Shown in pieces: positions 16,104 through 25,319 of a stretch of 64,000 nucleotides of DNA (position 1 is its first letter; each line of letters starts with the position of its first letter). The DNA comes from Brevibacillus_H sp041920465 (GTDB lineage Bacteria > Bacillota > Bacilli > Brevibacillales > Brevibacillaceae), in NCBI GenBank assembly GCA_041920465.1, contig JBHGXW010000019.1:95489-159488 (forward strand). Reading direction: 5' to 3'. The translations under genes were made by a program, and so were the position numbers. The notes under the pieces were generated by a model that worked only from the letters and a program-made list of their open reading frames with translations, searched no databases and had not been told where the DNA came from.

Positions 16104-16748
16104 TTATTTCTCTTCAATTGTAATCGTCTTGATCGACACCTGCTCGGTCGGTTTGCTTGGCTCGCCGGAGTTTGGATCGTTGGTCACCGGAGTGGAAGCA
16201 ATTTTTTCCACGGTGTCCATGCCTTCAACCACCTTGCCAAAAATCGTGTAGTTTGGCATGCTGTTCAAATTTTTGACATCCTCACCTGTCCCGATAAAAA
16301 ACTGACTGCCGTTCGTATTGGGTCCGGCGTTGGCCATTGCGACAACTCCCGGCTCGTACATGTGGCCATTGTTTAACTCGTCTTCGAACTTGTATCCGGG
16401 ACCGCCGGCACCTGTACCATAAGGATCACCGGTTTGGATCATGAATGTCTTGATAATGCGGTGGAAAATAACTCCGTCATAAAAATGATCCTTCGAGAGG
16501 AACACGAAATTATTAACCGTTTTTGGTGCATCTTTGGCAAACAATTCGATCTTGAATGTTCCCTTTGTTGTGTCGACCGTAGCATAATACTGTCTGTTCA
16601 CATCAATCGTCATATCGGGCGCTTTTTGATATTGTTTCGGTTGTTTGGGAGCAGCTGCCGGCGAAGGTTGAGTTTCGTTTGTGCTGCAGCCAACCAGCGT
16701 CAAGGTGATCAAACCAATTAGTGCCAAGCCAGATAAGAATCGCTTCAT
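16104..16748 (-). CDS. Cyclophilin-type peptidyl-prolyl isomerase, lipoprotein
   Basis: A 214-residue protein with a lipoprotein signal peptide (MKRFLSGLALIGLITLTLVGC, lipid anchor at Cys21), a short P/Q-rich linker and a cyclophilin domain from about residue 55. Visible motifs are FHRIIKTFMIQTGDP, GPGYKFEDEL, VAMANAGPNTNGSQFFI and FGKVVEGMD. It likely helps fold secreted proteins on the outer membrane face. The start follows AGGAGGTAAAAC. The tryptophan linked to cyclosporin binding in eukaryotic cyclophilins is not evident, as is common in bacteria. Confidence 0.9.
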   Translation of the reverse strand: MKRFLSGLALIGLITLTLVGCSTNETQPSPAAAPKQPKQYQKAPDMTIDVNRQYYATVDTTKGTFKIELFAKDAPKTVNNFVFLSKDHFYDGVIFHRIIKTFMIQTGDPYGTGAGGPGYKFEDELNNGHMYEPGVVAMANAGPNTNGSQFFIGTGEDVKNLNSMPNYTIFGKVVEGMDTVEKIASTPVTNDPNSGEPSKPTEQVSIKTITIEEK

Positions 16749-16887
16749 GTTTTACCTCCTGAGATATGCAAGGAATGCGAATGGAAGTGGAATATCCATA
16801 TTATACTTCCCTTCACAATTTTAAATCACGGGGCAGTCTTTGACCACCCTGCAAGCAGGTAGATCCTTTATCGAGTCCCAAACATGT

Positions 16888-16893
16888 TATAAT
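16888..16893 (+). promoter_or_regulatory. -10 element of the Cys/Met PLP enzyme gene
   Basis: TATAAT in TGTTATAATAGTG, about 30 bp before the start codon. The -35 is weak. No S-box or T-box leader is visible, since the leader is too short. Confidence 0.5.
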
Positions 16894-16923
16894 AGTGAAA
16901 AAAGGGCAATAGGAGAGAAAGTG

Positions 16924-18072
16924 ATGTCAGAACATTTTGAAACAAAGGCAGTACATATTGGTCATCCGCAGACAGGAGCGGATGTTGCCAAATCAACACC
17001 GATCTATCAAACATCTGTTTTTGCGTTTCCAGGATTGGAAGAAGTGGAGCAGTACTATGCCGGTGAACGGGACTATCTTTATACGCGAAACGGCAATCCT
17101 AACCAGACGGAACTGGCAGCGGCAGTCGCCAATCTGGAAGGAGCAGAAAACGGAGTAAGCGCCTCATCCGGGATGGGAGCGATTATGGCAGGATTGCTGG
17201 CGGTGCTCGGCCCAGGAGACCATATTCTGGCATCCCATGAGATTTACGGCGGTACGTATGCCCTCTTGCATAAGGAACTTTCCCGCTTCCAGATCGAATT
17301 GGAATTAATCAATCTGCAAACCATTTCATCTTTAGATGACCATGTCAAGCCGAATACCAAAATGCTGTTCTTTGAGACGATCACAAATCCCCTTCTGACT
17401 GTGGTGGATATGCCGTTCTGGATTCAGCAGGCCAAAAAACATGGTCTGATCACGATGATTGACAACACCTTTGCCACCCCGTATCTCGTGCAGCCTGCCC
17501 TTTTCGGAGCCGAGTTGGTCGTGCACAGCGCTACCAAGTATATTGGCGGGCATAGTGACGTGACGGCAGGCGTGCTGGTGGGCAGAAGCGATTTGATTGC
17601 CCGGGCGAGAGAGATAATTGTCAACTATGGTGCTTCCTTAAGTCCGTTCGAAGCCTGGTTGACCTCGCGGGGACTGAAAACGTTGGCTCTTCGCATGGAG
17701 CGGCAATCGGACAATGCCAAAAAGGTAGCGGCTATTCTGGAGCAGCATCCATCGGTAAGCCAGGTGTATTATCCGACGGAACAAGCAACTTCTTTCTTCC
17801 GGCGCCAAAGCCAAGGAGCGATGATTTCGTTTCGGCTGAAGGATGAAAGCAGGATCTATGACTTCTATCGGGCACTTTCCTGGATCAAGTTCGCTCCGTC
17901 CCTTGCCGGGGTGGAAACCACAGTATCCCATCCTGTTACCACTTCTCATCGCGCACTGAGCGAACAACAGCGCAGGGAAACTGGAATTACCATGGGCCTC
18001 ATCCGTCTCTCTGTGGGAATCGAGGCATGGGAAGACATTGTAGACGATCTGAACAAAGGACTCCAAGGGTAA
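16924..18072 (+). CDS. Cys/Met metabolism PLP-dependent enzyme (gamma-synthase/lyase)
   Basis: A 382-residue enzyme of the trans-sulfuration family (cystathionine gamma-synthase, cystathionine beta/gamma-lyase, methionine gamma-lyase). It has YTRNGNPNQTELAAAVANLEG, the ASSGMGAI phosphate loop, IDNTFATPYLVQP, and the PLP lysine in HSATKYIGGH (about Lys205). The C-terminal FAPSLAGVETTVSHP and LIRLSVGIE are typical. The C-terminus cannot decide between synthase and lyase. The ATG at 16924 has GGAG 8 nt upstream; the reading frame opens earlier at 16840 without a ribosome site. No other sulfur genes are adjacent. Confidence 0.88.
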   Translation: MSEHFETKAVHIGHPQTGADVAKSTPIYQTSVFAFPGLEEVEQYYAGERDYLYTRNGNPNQTELAAAVANLEGAENGVSASSGMGAIMAGLLAVLGPGDHILASHEIYGGTYALLHKELSRFQIELELINLQTISSLDDHVKPNTKMLFFETITNPLLTVVDMPFWIQQAKKHGLITMIDNTFATPYLVQPALFGAELVVHSATKYIGGHSDVTAGVLVGRSDLIARAREIIVNYGASLSPFEAWLTSRGLKTLALRMERQSDNAKKVAAILEQHPSVSQVYYPTEQATSFFRRQSQGAMISFRLKDESRIYDFYRALSWIKFAPSLAGVETTVSHPVTTSHRALSEQQRRETGITMGLIRLSVGIEAWEDIVDDLNKGLQG

Positions 18073-18241
18073 AGGATTATTCTCTGAAGAAATACCACTC
18101 GTGTCTGCCAGAATTGGCTTGCTGGTAAGGTATCCAGCAAAAAAAATTTGGCGGATACGGGTGATTTTTTTTCAAACTGGTGACGTTTTGTCTGACTCAG
18201 CCGTCAAAACGGATAGTTAGATTGAGTATGGAGGAAGAGGG

Positions 18242-18823
18242 ATGGGAATGCCATTGAAACAGGAGGAAGACAAGTTTTCTCCGTTACCCGATCAACCGGA
18301 TGGTTATTACGAAGATAGGGATTTCTCTCAGCTTTATGATGAGTATTTTGACCGTGTAAACCGATATTTGCGTTGTCGCGTTTACAATACTTGGGATGCA
18401 GACGATCTGACTACCACGGTATTTATCAAAGCATTGGAAAAGTTTGATCAATACAGCCGAACAAGCCCGTTTGCCTCCTGGATTTTCCGGATTGCCCACA
18501 ACACTTTCATCGATTTTCTCCGGAAAAACCGGGAAACGCCTGTTGAACAGGAAGAGATTCTGGAAGGCAAGATCGATAACACCTGGCAGCCGGAGCAGCA
18601 GGCGCTCACCAATGAGGAGATTCGCCTTTTGAAGGAAAGGTTGGACCTATTGACTCCTGATCAACGGGATGTTCTAACGCTCAGATATTTTGCCGATCTC
18701 AAAATTCAACAGGTAGCCGAGGTCTTGGGAAAAACGGAGTCAAGCGTCAAGATGATTTCTCATCGGGGATTACATCAACTTCAAAAACTATATGAGGAGG
18801 GAAACAGCCATGAAAGACGATAA
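18242..18823 (+). CDS. ECF-type RNA polymerase sigma factor
   Basis: A 193-residue group IV sigma factor. Region 2 is visible in FSQLYDEYFDRVNRYL, DADDLTTTVFIKALE and FASWIFRIAHNTFIDFLR. Region 4 is LTPDQRDVLTLRYFADL-KIQQVAEVLGKTESSVKMISHRG. It is the first gene of a five-gene operon and overlaps the following anti-sigma candidate by 14 bp, the usual sigma/anti-sigma arrangement. The start follows GAGGAAGAGG. A CGTTTT/AAAACG inverted repeat near 18183-18210 could be part of its promoter or operator. Confidence 0.9.
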   Translation: MGMPLKQEEDKFSPLPDQPDGYYEDRDFSQLYDEYFDRVNRYLRCRVYNTWDADDLTTTVFIKALEKFDQYSRTSPFASWIFRIAHNTFIDFLRKNRETPVEQEEILEGKIDNTWQPEQQALTNEEIRLLKERLDLLTPDQRDVLTLRYFADLKIQQVAEVLGKTESSVKMISHRGLHQLQKLYEEGNSHERR

Positions 18824-19877
18824 GCGCTCCTCGCAAGAAGAGATGCAGGATACGACAATTGCGCAACTGTTGAGCCATTTGAAGCAGCTTCGCCAGGCGG
18901 TCCCCGTCAACTATCAATTAAAAGCAGAATTAAAACAAAGATTGTTGGAACAGATGGAGCAGATGGAACAGGCCAACCGGTCCAAACAGGACTCGCCTGA
19001 AACACAACGGTCATCGCTTTGGAAGCGGTGGGTTCCCATCGGGCTGGCAGTTTTAGCTGTGGCAGGATTCAGTTTGTTCCGGCAAGATTCGCTCGGCCTG
19101 CGCAAACCGGAGCCGTTGTCCATTACGCTGACAGGCTCCATCGAACAGGCAGCTATATCTCCGAGAGGTGATCAAATCGGGGTCGTAACCAAAGAGGAAA
19201 AACTGCTTATCTACCAGATGGAAAACACGAAAAGTGATCGAATAGTATCGCTGCCTCAAACCAAAGGCAAGTACGATTCGCTTGCATGGTCAGCAGATGG
19301 GGGACAACTGGCCGTCATTGAGCAATCAGATGAAGCGGCAAGAATCTGGGTTGTCGATTTCGACCATGCCCGTCAATACGGTAGCCGGCTGATCTGGGAA
19401 GAAAAAGGCGGACACTTTGCGAATTTGAGTTGGAGGCCTCAAGGGGAGCAGATTGCTTTTACCAGAGTCAAGGATGGAAGAGAAGAAATTTGGCTGGCCA
19501 ACACAAGCTCATACGTGGCGGAAAAGATGATGGATGGAAGTCAGCCTGACTGGTCGCCTGACGGGAAATTCATCGCTTTCGTAACAGAAGGGCAAATCAA
19601 GGTAATGAATCTGGATACCAAAAAAAGGATAACGGTTGAAAAAGGAACTTGTCCTTCCTGGGTAACTGAACGCCAATTCACTTATATATCTGAAAAACAG
19701 CAGTTAATCCAGGTGGAACTTGATCCACAAACCAAATCTATCAAATCGAAGCAAGCTGTCAGCGACGAAATGAACGACATCAAGCGGGCTATATGGTCAA
19801 GAGACGGAAAGCACCTCTTGTTCGTCCAGTCAATGAATCAACAGAATGCATGGTTTGTCGCTGAACGAGATGAATAA
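18810..19877 (+). CDS. Membrane-anchored anti-sigma candidate with beta-propeller sensor
   Basis: A 355-residue protein. Residues 1-70 are a cytoplasmic, helical, charged region (TTIAQLLSHLKQLRQAVPV), suited to bind the sigma factor. One membrane segment covers about 74-90. Residues about 105-355 are outside and contain TolB/WD40-like propeller blades: AISPRGDQIGVV, LAWSADGGQLAVI, LSWRPQGEQIAFTR, PDWSPDGKFIAFV and AIWSRDGKHLLFV. The start ATG 18810 follows GAGGAGGG and overlaps the sigma gene. The anti-sigma role is inferred from position and topology; no zinc-binding anti-sigma motif is seen. Confidence 0.75.
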   Translation: MKDDKRSSQEEMQDTTIAQLLSHLKQLRQAVPVNYQLKAELKQRLLEQMEQMEQANRSKQDSPETQRSSLWKRWVPIGLAVLAVAGFSLFRQDSLGLRKPEPLSITLTGSIEQAAISPRGDQIGVVTKEEKLLIYQMENTKSDRIVSLPQTKGKYDSLAWSADGGQLAVIEQSDEAARIWVVDFDHARQYGSRLIWEEKGGHFANLSWRPQGEQIAFTRVKDGREEIWLANTSSYVAEKMMDGSQPDWSPDGKFIAFVTEGQIKVMNLDTKKRITVEKGTCPSWVTERQFTYISEKQQLIQVELDPQTKSIKSKQAVSDEMNDIKRAIWSRDGKHLLFVQSMNQQNAWFVAERDE

Positions 19878-19890
19878 AGGAGAGAGCACC

Positions 19891-22152
19891 ATGTGGAGAT
19901 TGATCTTGATCTTGGCAGTAGTGTTGATTGGCTTCCAATCGCCTCCTGCCTTTGCCGATGATGATATTGATATGCGGGTATCCCTTCCGTTGGGTGGAAT
20001 CATGAAGCCAGGGGAGTGGACGCGGATTGAAGTAAGCCTGATGAGCGAGTCCAGTGATTTTTCCGGTAAACTGCAGCTCCATCATAACATGAACGGCTAC
20101 AACTCAGATGGAGAAGCCTATCAGCAGGAAGTAAAGCTGGAAGCCAAAAAGAGCAAGCAATACTGTTTTGAGATCCCTAACGAGATATTAATGGATGGCA
20201 ACATCAAGGTAGATCTGGTGAAAGACGATACGGTGGTCGCCACGGAAAAGATCATGCAGAACATGCGGATGAATGATTACAGGGGTGTCGTACTTGATCA
20301 AAACCCCAACGCCTTTTATTTTCTGTCCATGCGAAATGAGGTGGACAGCCCTGGAACGTGGAGAGAATTGAACGTGACCCCGCTTTCTGCCAAAAAGCTT
20401 CCCGAAGAATCCTGGCTTTTACGAAACCTTGATCTGATTGCGATTGGCCATGTGGGAGCAAACGCGCTTAATGAGAAACAGATTGGGGCTATTAAAGAGT
20501 GGATTCAACAGGGCGGTACACTGCTGCTATCAACGGGCCCCAATCAAGCGGGAATACTTCCTGCCTTCCAAGAGTTTCTTTCCATTGCCCCTGGTCACGG
20601 CGGGACTACAAGCAATTTGAACCTGATTCGTGATTTATCCGGCCAAAACCGCTTGCCGGTTGAATCCATCCCTGTATATAACACCGATGCTCCGTTATTT
20701 GTGCTCAAGCAGGTTGGCAGCGGCAAAATCCTGTTTATTAACTATGATGTAAATACGGAACCATTGGCGTCGTGGCAGTTTAATCGTCAAATGTGGCAGC
20801 ACTTGATCGAAAAATACAAGCTGGGCATTACCGATTCACTGCCTGGTATCCAAGATCCAATGGATCGCTCCGTAATTAACTTGAGCCGCTTAATTCCCGG
20901 TGTTTCCTTACCTGCAGTTGAATGGCTTGTGTTGATCTGGATTCTTTACGTAATCGTGGTGTCCCCGGTTCTTTATCTGGTTTTGAAGCGAAAAGATCGC
21001 CGCGAGTGGGCATGGGGAATTGTTCCGCTGTTCGCGATCCTCTTAACCCTAGGAGTCTACACAATCGGGCGTTTGCAGGTGTCTAATGAAGATGCCAGCT
21101 ACAGCGTATCATCCGTCAATATTTTAAATGGTCAGTTGGCAAAAGTTTCGACGGCTGCTTCGTTTCTCGCCAGTTCTGGCGGTACCTATCAGGTTCAGAC
21201 AGAGAAAGGATTTTTGTCCGTGCCGCTCAATTTTCAGAATGGACTAAGCCGGTTCGCTCAAGCTGACCTGACAGTTGGAACTGACAAGGACAACCTGTTT
21301 ACCTATTCGCAGGTTCCTTACTTGACGGAGAAGCAAGCAGTGGCTACCGGTTTCCGAACCGATATCGGATCATTTGCTAATAACCTGTATGTGGAAGAGA
21401 ACCAGCTGGCAGGATCGATTACCAACAAAACGTCGTACGACATGGACGAAATTTACGTGGATTTAGGGATGCAGCGCATTGCCTTGGGTGCTCTGAAAAA
21501 AGGGGAAACCAAACAGGTCAAGGAAAAGCTGAAGGAATTATATCTTCCTGACCTTTCCCAAAATCGGGGCGAAAGACTTGATATTTCGGCTGAACAGCAG
21601 AAAGAAAAAATGAAAAATTCCGTAATCAACCCGACGGTGATGAACCAGATTCGGATTGTAGGTGTTTCAAGTCAGCCGCTTAAAGTTCTCACCATGTTAA
21701 CGGAAAAAAATACTCCGTACTATTTGAATGTGTTCACACAACCGCTTCGTTTAAGCCCGGCAACGGATGGCCGCATTCACTATCCATTCGGCACCTTATC
21801 GGTCGAGTCCACTCGGGAAGATGGAATGGTGGAACGAACCGGGCCTTACACATGGGAGATGGGCAAAGGAAGCGTTACCTTCCGGCTTGACGTGAATTCT
21901 CTGGATCTGAATGTCAAAAAAATCGAGATTCCGCTGGATCAAAGTCCGTATCGCCCGTTTGTTAAGGAAATCTATCATGTGAAGAGCGGCACCTGGAAAA
22001 AGCTGAATCGCGATGAAAGAGTGATTCTGGAGAAGAATCTGTCGGAGTACATCACCAGAGACGGAAATATCGAAATCCGCATTTCCAATCCGGCCGATCA
22101 GCGCCTCTCTTTGCCGGAACCAAACTTCAATGTAGAAGGAGAGGAGAAGTAA
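19891..22152 (+). CDS. Large extracytoplasmic/membrane protein with GATase1-like domain
   Basis: A 753-residue protein with a signal peptide (1-22, ending PPAFA), an exported N-terminal domain, then a Rossmann-like stretch (LDLIAIGHVGANALNEKQ, EWIQQGGTLLLSTGPN) resembling class I glutamine amidotransferase-like domains. Two membrane segments lie at about 343-365 and 374-394, followed by another large domain. No catalytic Cys is evident. The start follows AAAGGAGAGAGC, 13 bp after the anti-sigma gene. It is likely the accessory subunit of the ABC system encoded next. Similar tri-partite arrangements exist in Bacillales without known substrate. Confidence 0.75.
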   Translation: MWRLILILAVVLIGFQSPPAFADDDIDMRVSLPLGGIMKPGEWTRIEVSLMSESSDFSGKLQLHHNMNGYNSDGEAYQQEVKLEAKKSKQYCFEIPNEILMDGNIKVDLVKDDTVVATEKIMQNMRMNDYRGVVLDQNPNAFYFLSMRNEVDSPGTWRELNVTPLSAKKLPEESWLLRNLDLIAIGHVGANALNEKQIGAIKEWIQQGGTLLLSTGPNQAGILPAFQEFLSIAPGHGGTTSNLNLIRDLSGQNRLPVESIPVYNTDAPLFVLKQVGSGKILFINYDVNTEPLASWQFNRQMWQHLIEKYKLGITDSLPGIQDPMDRSVINLSRLIPGVSLPAVEWLVLIWILYVIVVSPVLYLVLKRKDRREWAWGIVPLFAILLTLGVYTIGRLQVSNEDASYSVSSVNILNGQLAKVSTAASFLASSGGTYQVQTEKGFLSVPLNFQNGLSRFAQADLTVGTDKDNLFTYSQVPYLTEKQAVATGFRTDIGSFANNLYVEENQLAGSITNKTSYDMDEIYVDLGMQRIALGALKKGETKQVKEKLKELYLPDLSQNRGERLDISAEQQKEKMKNSVINPTVMNQIRIVGVSSQPLKVLTMLTEKNTPYYLNVFTQPLRLSPATDGRIHYPFGTLSVESTREDGMVERTGPYTWEMGKGSVTFRLDVNSLDLNVKKIEIPLDQSPYRPFVKEIYHVKSGTWKKLNRDERVILEKNLSEYITRDGNIEIRISNPADQRLSLPEPNFNVEGEEK

Positions 22153-22153
22153 G

Positions 22154-23080
22154 ATGATCCGAACCGAAAATTTATCGAAACAATACGGAAAACTGCAGGC
22201 GCTAACCGATCTTTCGCTGAACATAGAAAAAGGCAAGGTATTTGGCTTCATCGGGCCGAACGGCGCCGGCAAATCGACAACCATGATGATACTCTCCACT
22301 TTGTTGGCGCCTTCTTCAGGCAAGGCTTATGTGGCAGGCTATGATGTGCAGAAAAATCCCAAGGCTGTCCGTCAATCGCTTGGCTACATGCCTGACTTCT
22401 TCGGCGTTTACGACAATTTGAAGGCGACGGAATATCTCGATTTTTACGCCGGTGCTTACCATATTCCCGAATCGAAGCGGAAATCGCTCATTGCCGATTT
22501 GCTTGAGCTGGTCAATTTGTCCAATAAGGCAGATGCGTATGTAGATTCGCTTTCGCGCGGGATGAAGCAACGCCTTGGCCTCGCCAGGTGCCTGGTGCAC
22601 AGTCCGGATGTCCTGATCCTTGACGAACCGGCTTCCGGCCTGGATCCACGCGCCCGTATCGAGATGCGGGAAATCCTGAAACAGCTTAGGTTGATGGGCA
22701 AAACGATTCTCATCAGCTCCCATATCCTGCCTGAATTGGCGGAACTGTGCGACGAGATTGGCGTGATAGAAAAGGGGAGACTGATTGCCTGCGGCTCTGT
22801 GGATGAAGTGAGTGTCGGAACGAGAGGCATCTCCGTCATGCTGCTCAAAACGCTGGAAAAAGCGGATGTTGCCGAAAAAATCCTGCAAGAATCAGCCTTT
22901 GTGCGCCGCCTGGATAACAAACATAGTCATTTCCGCTTTCATTTTACCGGAACGGAACTGGATAAGGCGGAACTGCTTAAGCAATTGATTGCCGCCGAAA
23001 TCCCGATTGTCCATTTCGGGGAGTCAAAAGAAAATTTGGAGGACGTATTCTTGGCCATTACGGAAGGAGTGGTGAACTAA
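22154..23080 (+). CDS. ABC transporter ATPase
   Basis: A 308-residue ATPase of the ABC-2 (drug/polymer/lipid) type. Visible are Walker A GPNGAGKST (about 36-44), a Q-loop region, signature LSRGMKQRLGLAR, Walker B VLILDEPASGLDP and the switch histidine in ILISSHILPEL. The C-terminal extension (about 215-308) is common in ABC-2 ATPases. It begins 2 bp after the previous stop and shares a base with the next start, so it is translationally coupled to both. Confidence 0.9.
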   Translation: MIRTENLSKQYGKLQALTDLSLNIEKGKVFGFIGPNGAGKSTTMMILSTLLAPSSGKAYVAGYDVQKNPKAVRQSLGYMPDFFGVYDNLKATEYLDFYAGAYHIPESKRKSLIADLLELVNLSNKADAYVDSLSRGMKQRLGLARCLVHSPDVLILDEPASGLDPRARIEMREILKQLRLMGKTILISSHILPELAELCDEIGVIEKGRLIACGSVDEVSVGTRGISVMLLKTLEKADVAEKILQESAFVRRLDNKHSHFRFHFTGTELDKAELLKQLIAAEIPIVHFGESKENLEDVFLAITEGVVN

Positions 23081-23931
23081 TGGGCTCCTTTTTTACCAAC
23101 CCTTTATTTGTAAAAGAGATGCGGGAACGCTTCCGCAACAAAAAAAACATGTGGATCCTCGCGCTCTATCTGCTTGTCATGGGATCGATTTTGCTTGGTT
23201 TTATGTATGTCACCCACATGGATGGAATCTCATACCCCGGAGAAAACAGGGAAGTATTTATCCTGACAGCGGTAATCCAATATGCGATGATTTGCTTTAT
23301 CGCCCCGGCGTTGTCAGCGGGAGCGATCAGCGGCGAACGGGAGAGGCAGACGCTGAATATTTTGCTTACCACCCAATTGTCCCCCCGCAAAATCATCGTG
23401 AGCAAGCTGTTAACCTCTTTGGCCTTTATTTTCCTGTTGGTGGTCTCTTCCTTGCCGCTGTACAGCTTCGTCTTTCTTTACGGCGGGATATCACCGACAC
23501 AGCTTCTTACGCTGTTTAGTTTCTTCGCGATCAACATTGTCTTTTTTGGTTCGCTTGGGCTATTCTGCTCCACCTGGATCAAGCGAACGGGAGTAAGCAC
23601 AATTACGGCATACGGCTTGGCCTTCTTTGTGGTCGTAGGCACGGGACTATTGTTCTTGTTTATCGGGATGCTGCTGCATGAATTGTACCCGTTGGCCTAT
23701 CAAGGCGATGATGTATTTGCCCTGCCGTCGCTAAAAGTGTTGGGATCATTAAATCCGGTAATTGTCATGTTTGATATATTGGGTGAAGACCTCGGGCCGC
23801 ACATTGAGTTATTTATGCCGGAATGGTTGTTCTTCCTAATCATCTACAGTCTGTTAAGCCTGCTCATCGTAGCGTGGAGCGCTTACCTGCTCCGCCCGGT
23901 TCGCCGTTCCTTCTTGCCTTGGAAGAAATAG
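23080..23931 (+). CDS. ABC-2 type transporter permease
   Basis: A 283-residue membrane protein with six predicted segments. The N-terminal FTNPLFVKEMRERFRNKKN precedes segment 1, and LSAGAISGERERQTLNILLTT is the conserved ABC-2 permease cytoplasmic element. It overlaps the ATPase gene by one base. With the ATPase it should form the exporter core of the sigma-factor operon; cargo is unknown. Confidence 0.88.
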   Translation: MGSFFTNPLFVKEMRERFRNKKNMWILALYLLVMGSILLGFMYVTHMDGISYPGENREVFILTAVIQYAMICFIAPALSAGAISGERERQTLNILLTTQLSPRKIIVSKLLTSLAFIFLLVVSSLPLYSFVFLYGGISPTQLLTLFSFFAINIVFFGSLGLFCSTWIKRTGVSTITAYGLAFFVVVGTGLLFLFIGMLLHELYPLAYQGDDVFALPSLKVLGSLNPVIVMFDILGEDLGPHIELFMPEWLFFLIIYSLLSLLIVAWSAYLLRPVRRSFLPWKK

Positions 23932-23979
23932 ACGTTTTCGTGTACAATAGGGAAGTCTACTTAATGGAGGTGGCCTGTC

Positions 23980-24159
23980 ATGGATCAAACAGACAAACAG
24001 GAAGTCCAAATTATTGATTTTGAAGAATTGCTGCAATTTATCGAAGAGCGTTTGGCTAACGCGCAAATGAAAGTCGGGCGGGACGAAATCATTACGATTT
24101 TACAAGCAGAAGAATCGTTTCTGATGGAAAAAGGCGTGATCGAGGAGCTGGAAGCGTAG
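23980..24159 (+). CDS. Small acidic protein, 59 aa (YozD-like?)
   Basis: A short frame behind ATGGAGGTGGCCTGTC encodes MDQTDKQEVQIIDFEELLQF and ends EKGVIEELEA. It is helical and acidic with no membrane segment. It vaguely recalls the B. subtilis YozD group, but that is from memory. A TACAAT box lies about 35 bp upstream, so it has its own promoter. Confidence 0.65.
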   Translation: MDQTDKQEVQIIDFEELLQFIEERLANAQMKVGRDEIITILQAEESFLMEKGVIEELEA

Positions 24160-24239
24160 CAGCAAAAGCAGGTTGTGTCTTGCGAATCGCATCTGTATAC
24201 TGTAATGGAAGTGTACACCATTTTTCTTGAAGGACGTGA

Positions 24240-24569
24240 ATGAACATGGCGAACGAAATGGAAAACAAAGATTTGGAAGTAGGCGACGTAATTACGCTTG
24301 ATGATGAGAATGGCGAATCGATCGGCGATTTTGAAGTAATTGCCCTTTATGAACTGGACGGCAAGGAGTATGTTGCCTTAACCCGCCCGTTGGATGAAGA
24401 AGAAATGGAAGAGACTGACGAAGAACTGGAGATTTTCGTGCTTGGCATTGAAAACGGCGAATTGGTACCGTTGGAAGAAGACGAAGAAGCCAAAGCGTTC
24501 GCCAAGCTGGACGAAATCCTCGAAGACATCGAACTGGTTGCGCACGACCACGACCACGATCATAAGTAA
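24240..24569 (+). CDS. DUF1292 family acidic protein
   Basis: A 109-residue, strongly acidic protein of the DUF1292 family (YrzB-like). The family core is DVITLDDENGES-IGDFEVIALYELDGKEYVAL, followed by EELEIFVLGIENGELVPLEED. The C-terminus ends in an alternating His-Asp tail (HDHDHDH) that may bind metal ions. ATG at 24240 follows AAGGACGTGA; a second ATG at 24246 is possible. Function is unknown. Confidence 0.8.
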   Translation: MNMANEMENKDLEVGDVITLDDENGESIGDFEVIALYELDGKEYVALTRPLDEEEMEETDEELEIFVLGIENGELVPLEEDEEAKAFAKLDEILEDIELVAHDHDHDHK

Positions 24570-24706
24570 TAAGAAACTGGATTCTGTCATCATGGAATGA
24601 GTCAGGACGAGCCATCGCCTGTAAGTCAAATGGCAAGACGGAATCAATCAGGTTGATTTAGGGTTTTAGACCCAAAAAAGTTCAAGCGTACACGAATGAT
24701 TATGCG

Positions 24707-24760
24707 TTTATTACCCACCTGACTAGGAAGCATGAGCTATAGTCTAGGTGGGTTTCATTC
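24707..24760. terminator. Terminator between the DUF1292 gene and the YflT-domain gene
   Basis: ACCCACCTGACTA pairs with TAGTCTAGGTGGGT around GGAAGCATGAGCTA, followed by TTTC. The AGGTGGGT 3' arm resembles the TCGGGTGGG elements found elsewhere in the window. Confidence 0.8.
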
Positions 24761-24762
24761 GC

Positions 24763-25134
24763 TTAACTCGGAATAATGTTGTCTTTCAAATCCCTGACGA
24801 GAAGAATGCAGGTTTTATCCGTCTCCTGAAGCTCGCGGAACAGGGCGGAAGCTTCATCTTTGGTCAGCCCGAGATGCTCCATCTTGGACCGAAGCTCTTC
24901 GCCGCCGTTGGCGAACACATGGCATTTTGATTCAATGTTTCCTACCGCATCTTCGAAGTGCTTGCTGTACTTGTAGTAGTTGTTCCGCTGGTTGGAGTGG
25001 TTGCGGTCCGGATTCCACTTAAGCACGTAGATGTCATCTTTGGCATATCCGGAGGAATTGAGTGCCTGAATATCGGAAACAAGCTCCTGGTCGAACTTAT
25101 GAAACTTCACAAACGGTTTGGTTGCGCTAATCAT
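24763..25134 (-). CDS. General stress protein 17M-like (YflT domain)
   Basis: A 123-residue protein with the heat-induced stress protein YflT domain: KPFVKFHKFDQELVSDIQAL, YAKDDIYVLKWNPDR, then LRSKMEHLGLTKDEASALF and KTCILLVRD. In Bacillus this family belongs to the general stress response. GGGAGGACG precedes the ATG. No SigB promoter was identified by eye. Confidence 0.75.
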   Translation of the reverse strand: MISATKPFVKFHKFDQELVSDIQALNSSGYAKDDIYVLKWNPDRNHSNQRNNYYKYSKHFEDAVGNIESKCHVFANGGEELRSKMEHLGLTKDEASALFRELQETDKTCILLVRDLKDNIIPS

Positions 25135-25229
25135 TCAAACGTCCTCCCTTGCGACTGGTGAATGTCACGCCTTATTGTTGCCTGAAATTGCTCCCGTTAC
25201 CCGGCTAATCGGCGATTTCTTTCCCCATC

Positions 25230-25258
25230 TTGAAAAGGTTGGACGAACGGCATACAAT
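25230..25258 (+). promoter_or_regulatory. Sigma-A promoter of the YebC-tail mini-gene
   Basis: TTGAAA (25230-25235), 17-nt spacer, TACAAT (25253-25258). It lies about 60 bp before the ATG at 25320. Confidence 0.75.
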
Positions 25259-25319
25259 GAGATAGGGTTAACTGGATTTATCAAGCTTATTAGATAGCAA
25301 GGAGAGTCGTAGCAGTAGC

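Noticed and set aside
16750..16923. S-box or T-box leader in front of the Cys/Met PLP enzyme
   Set aside because: No conserved box sequence is seen, and the distance from the -10 to the start codon is only about 30 nt.
18118..18146. GCTGG/CCAGC hairpin followed by an A-run, considered as terminator
   Set aside because: The tract after the hairpin is A, not T, on the transcribed strand, and the stem is only 5 bp.
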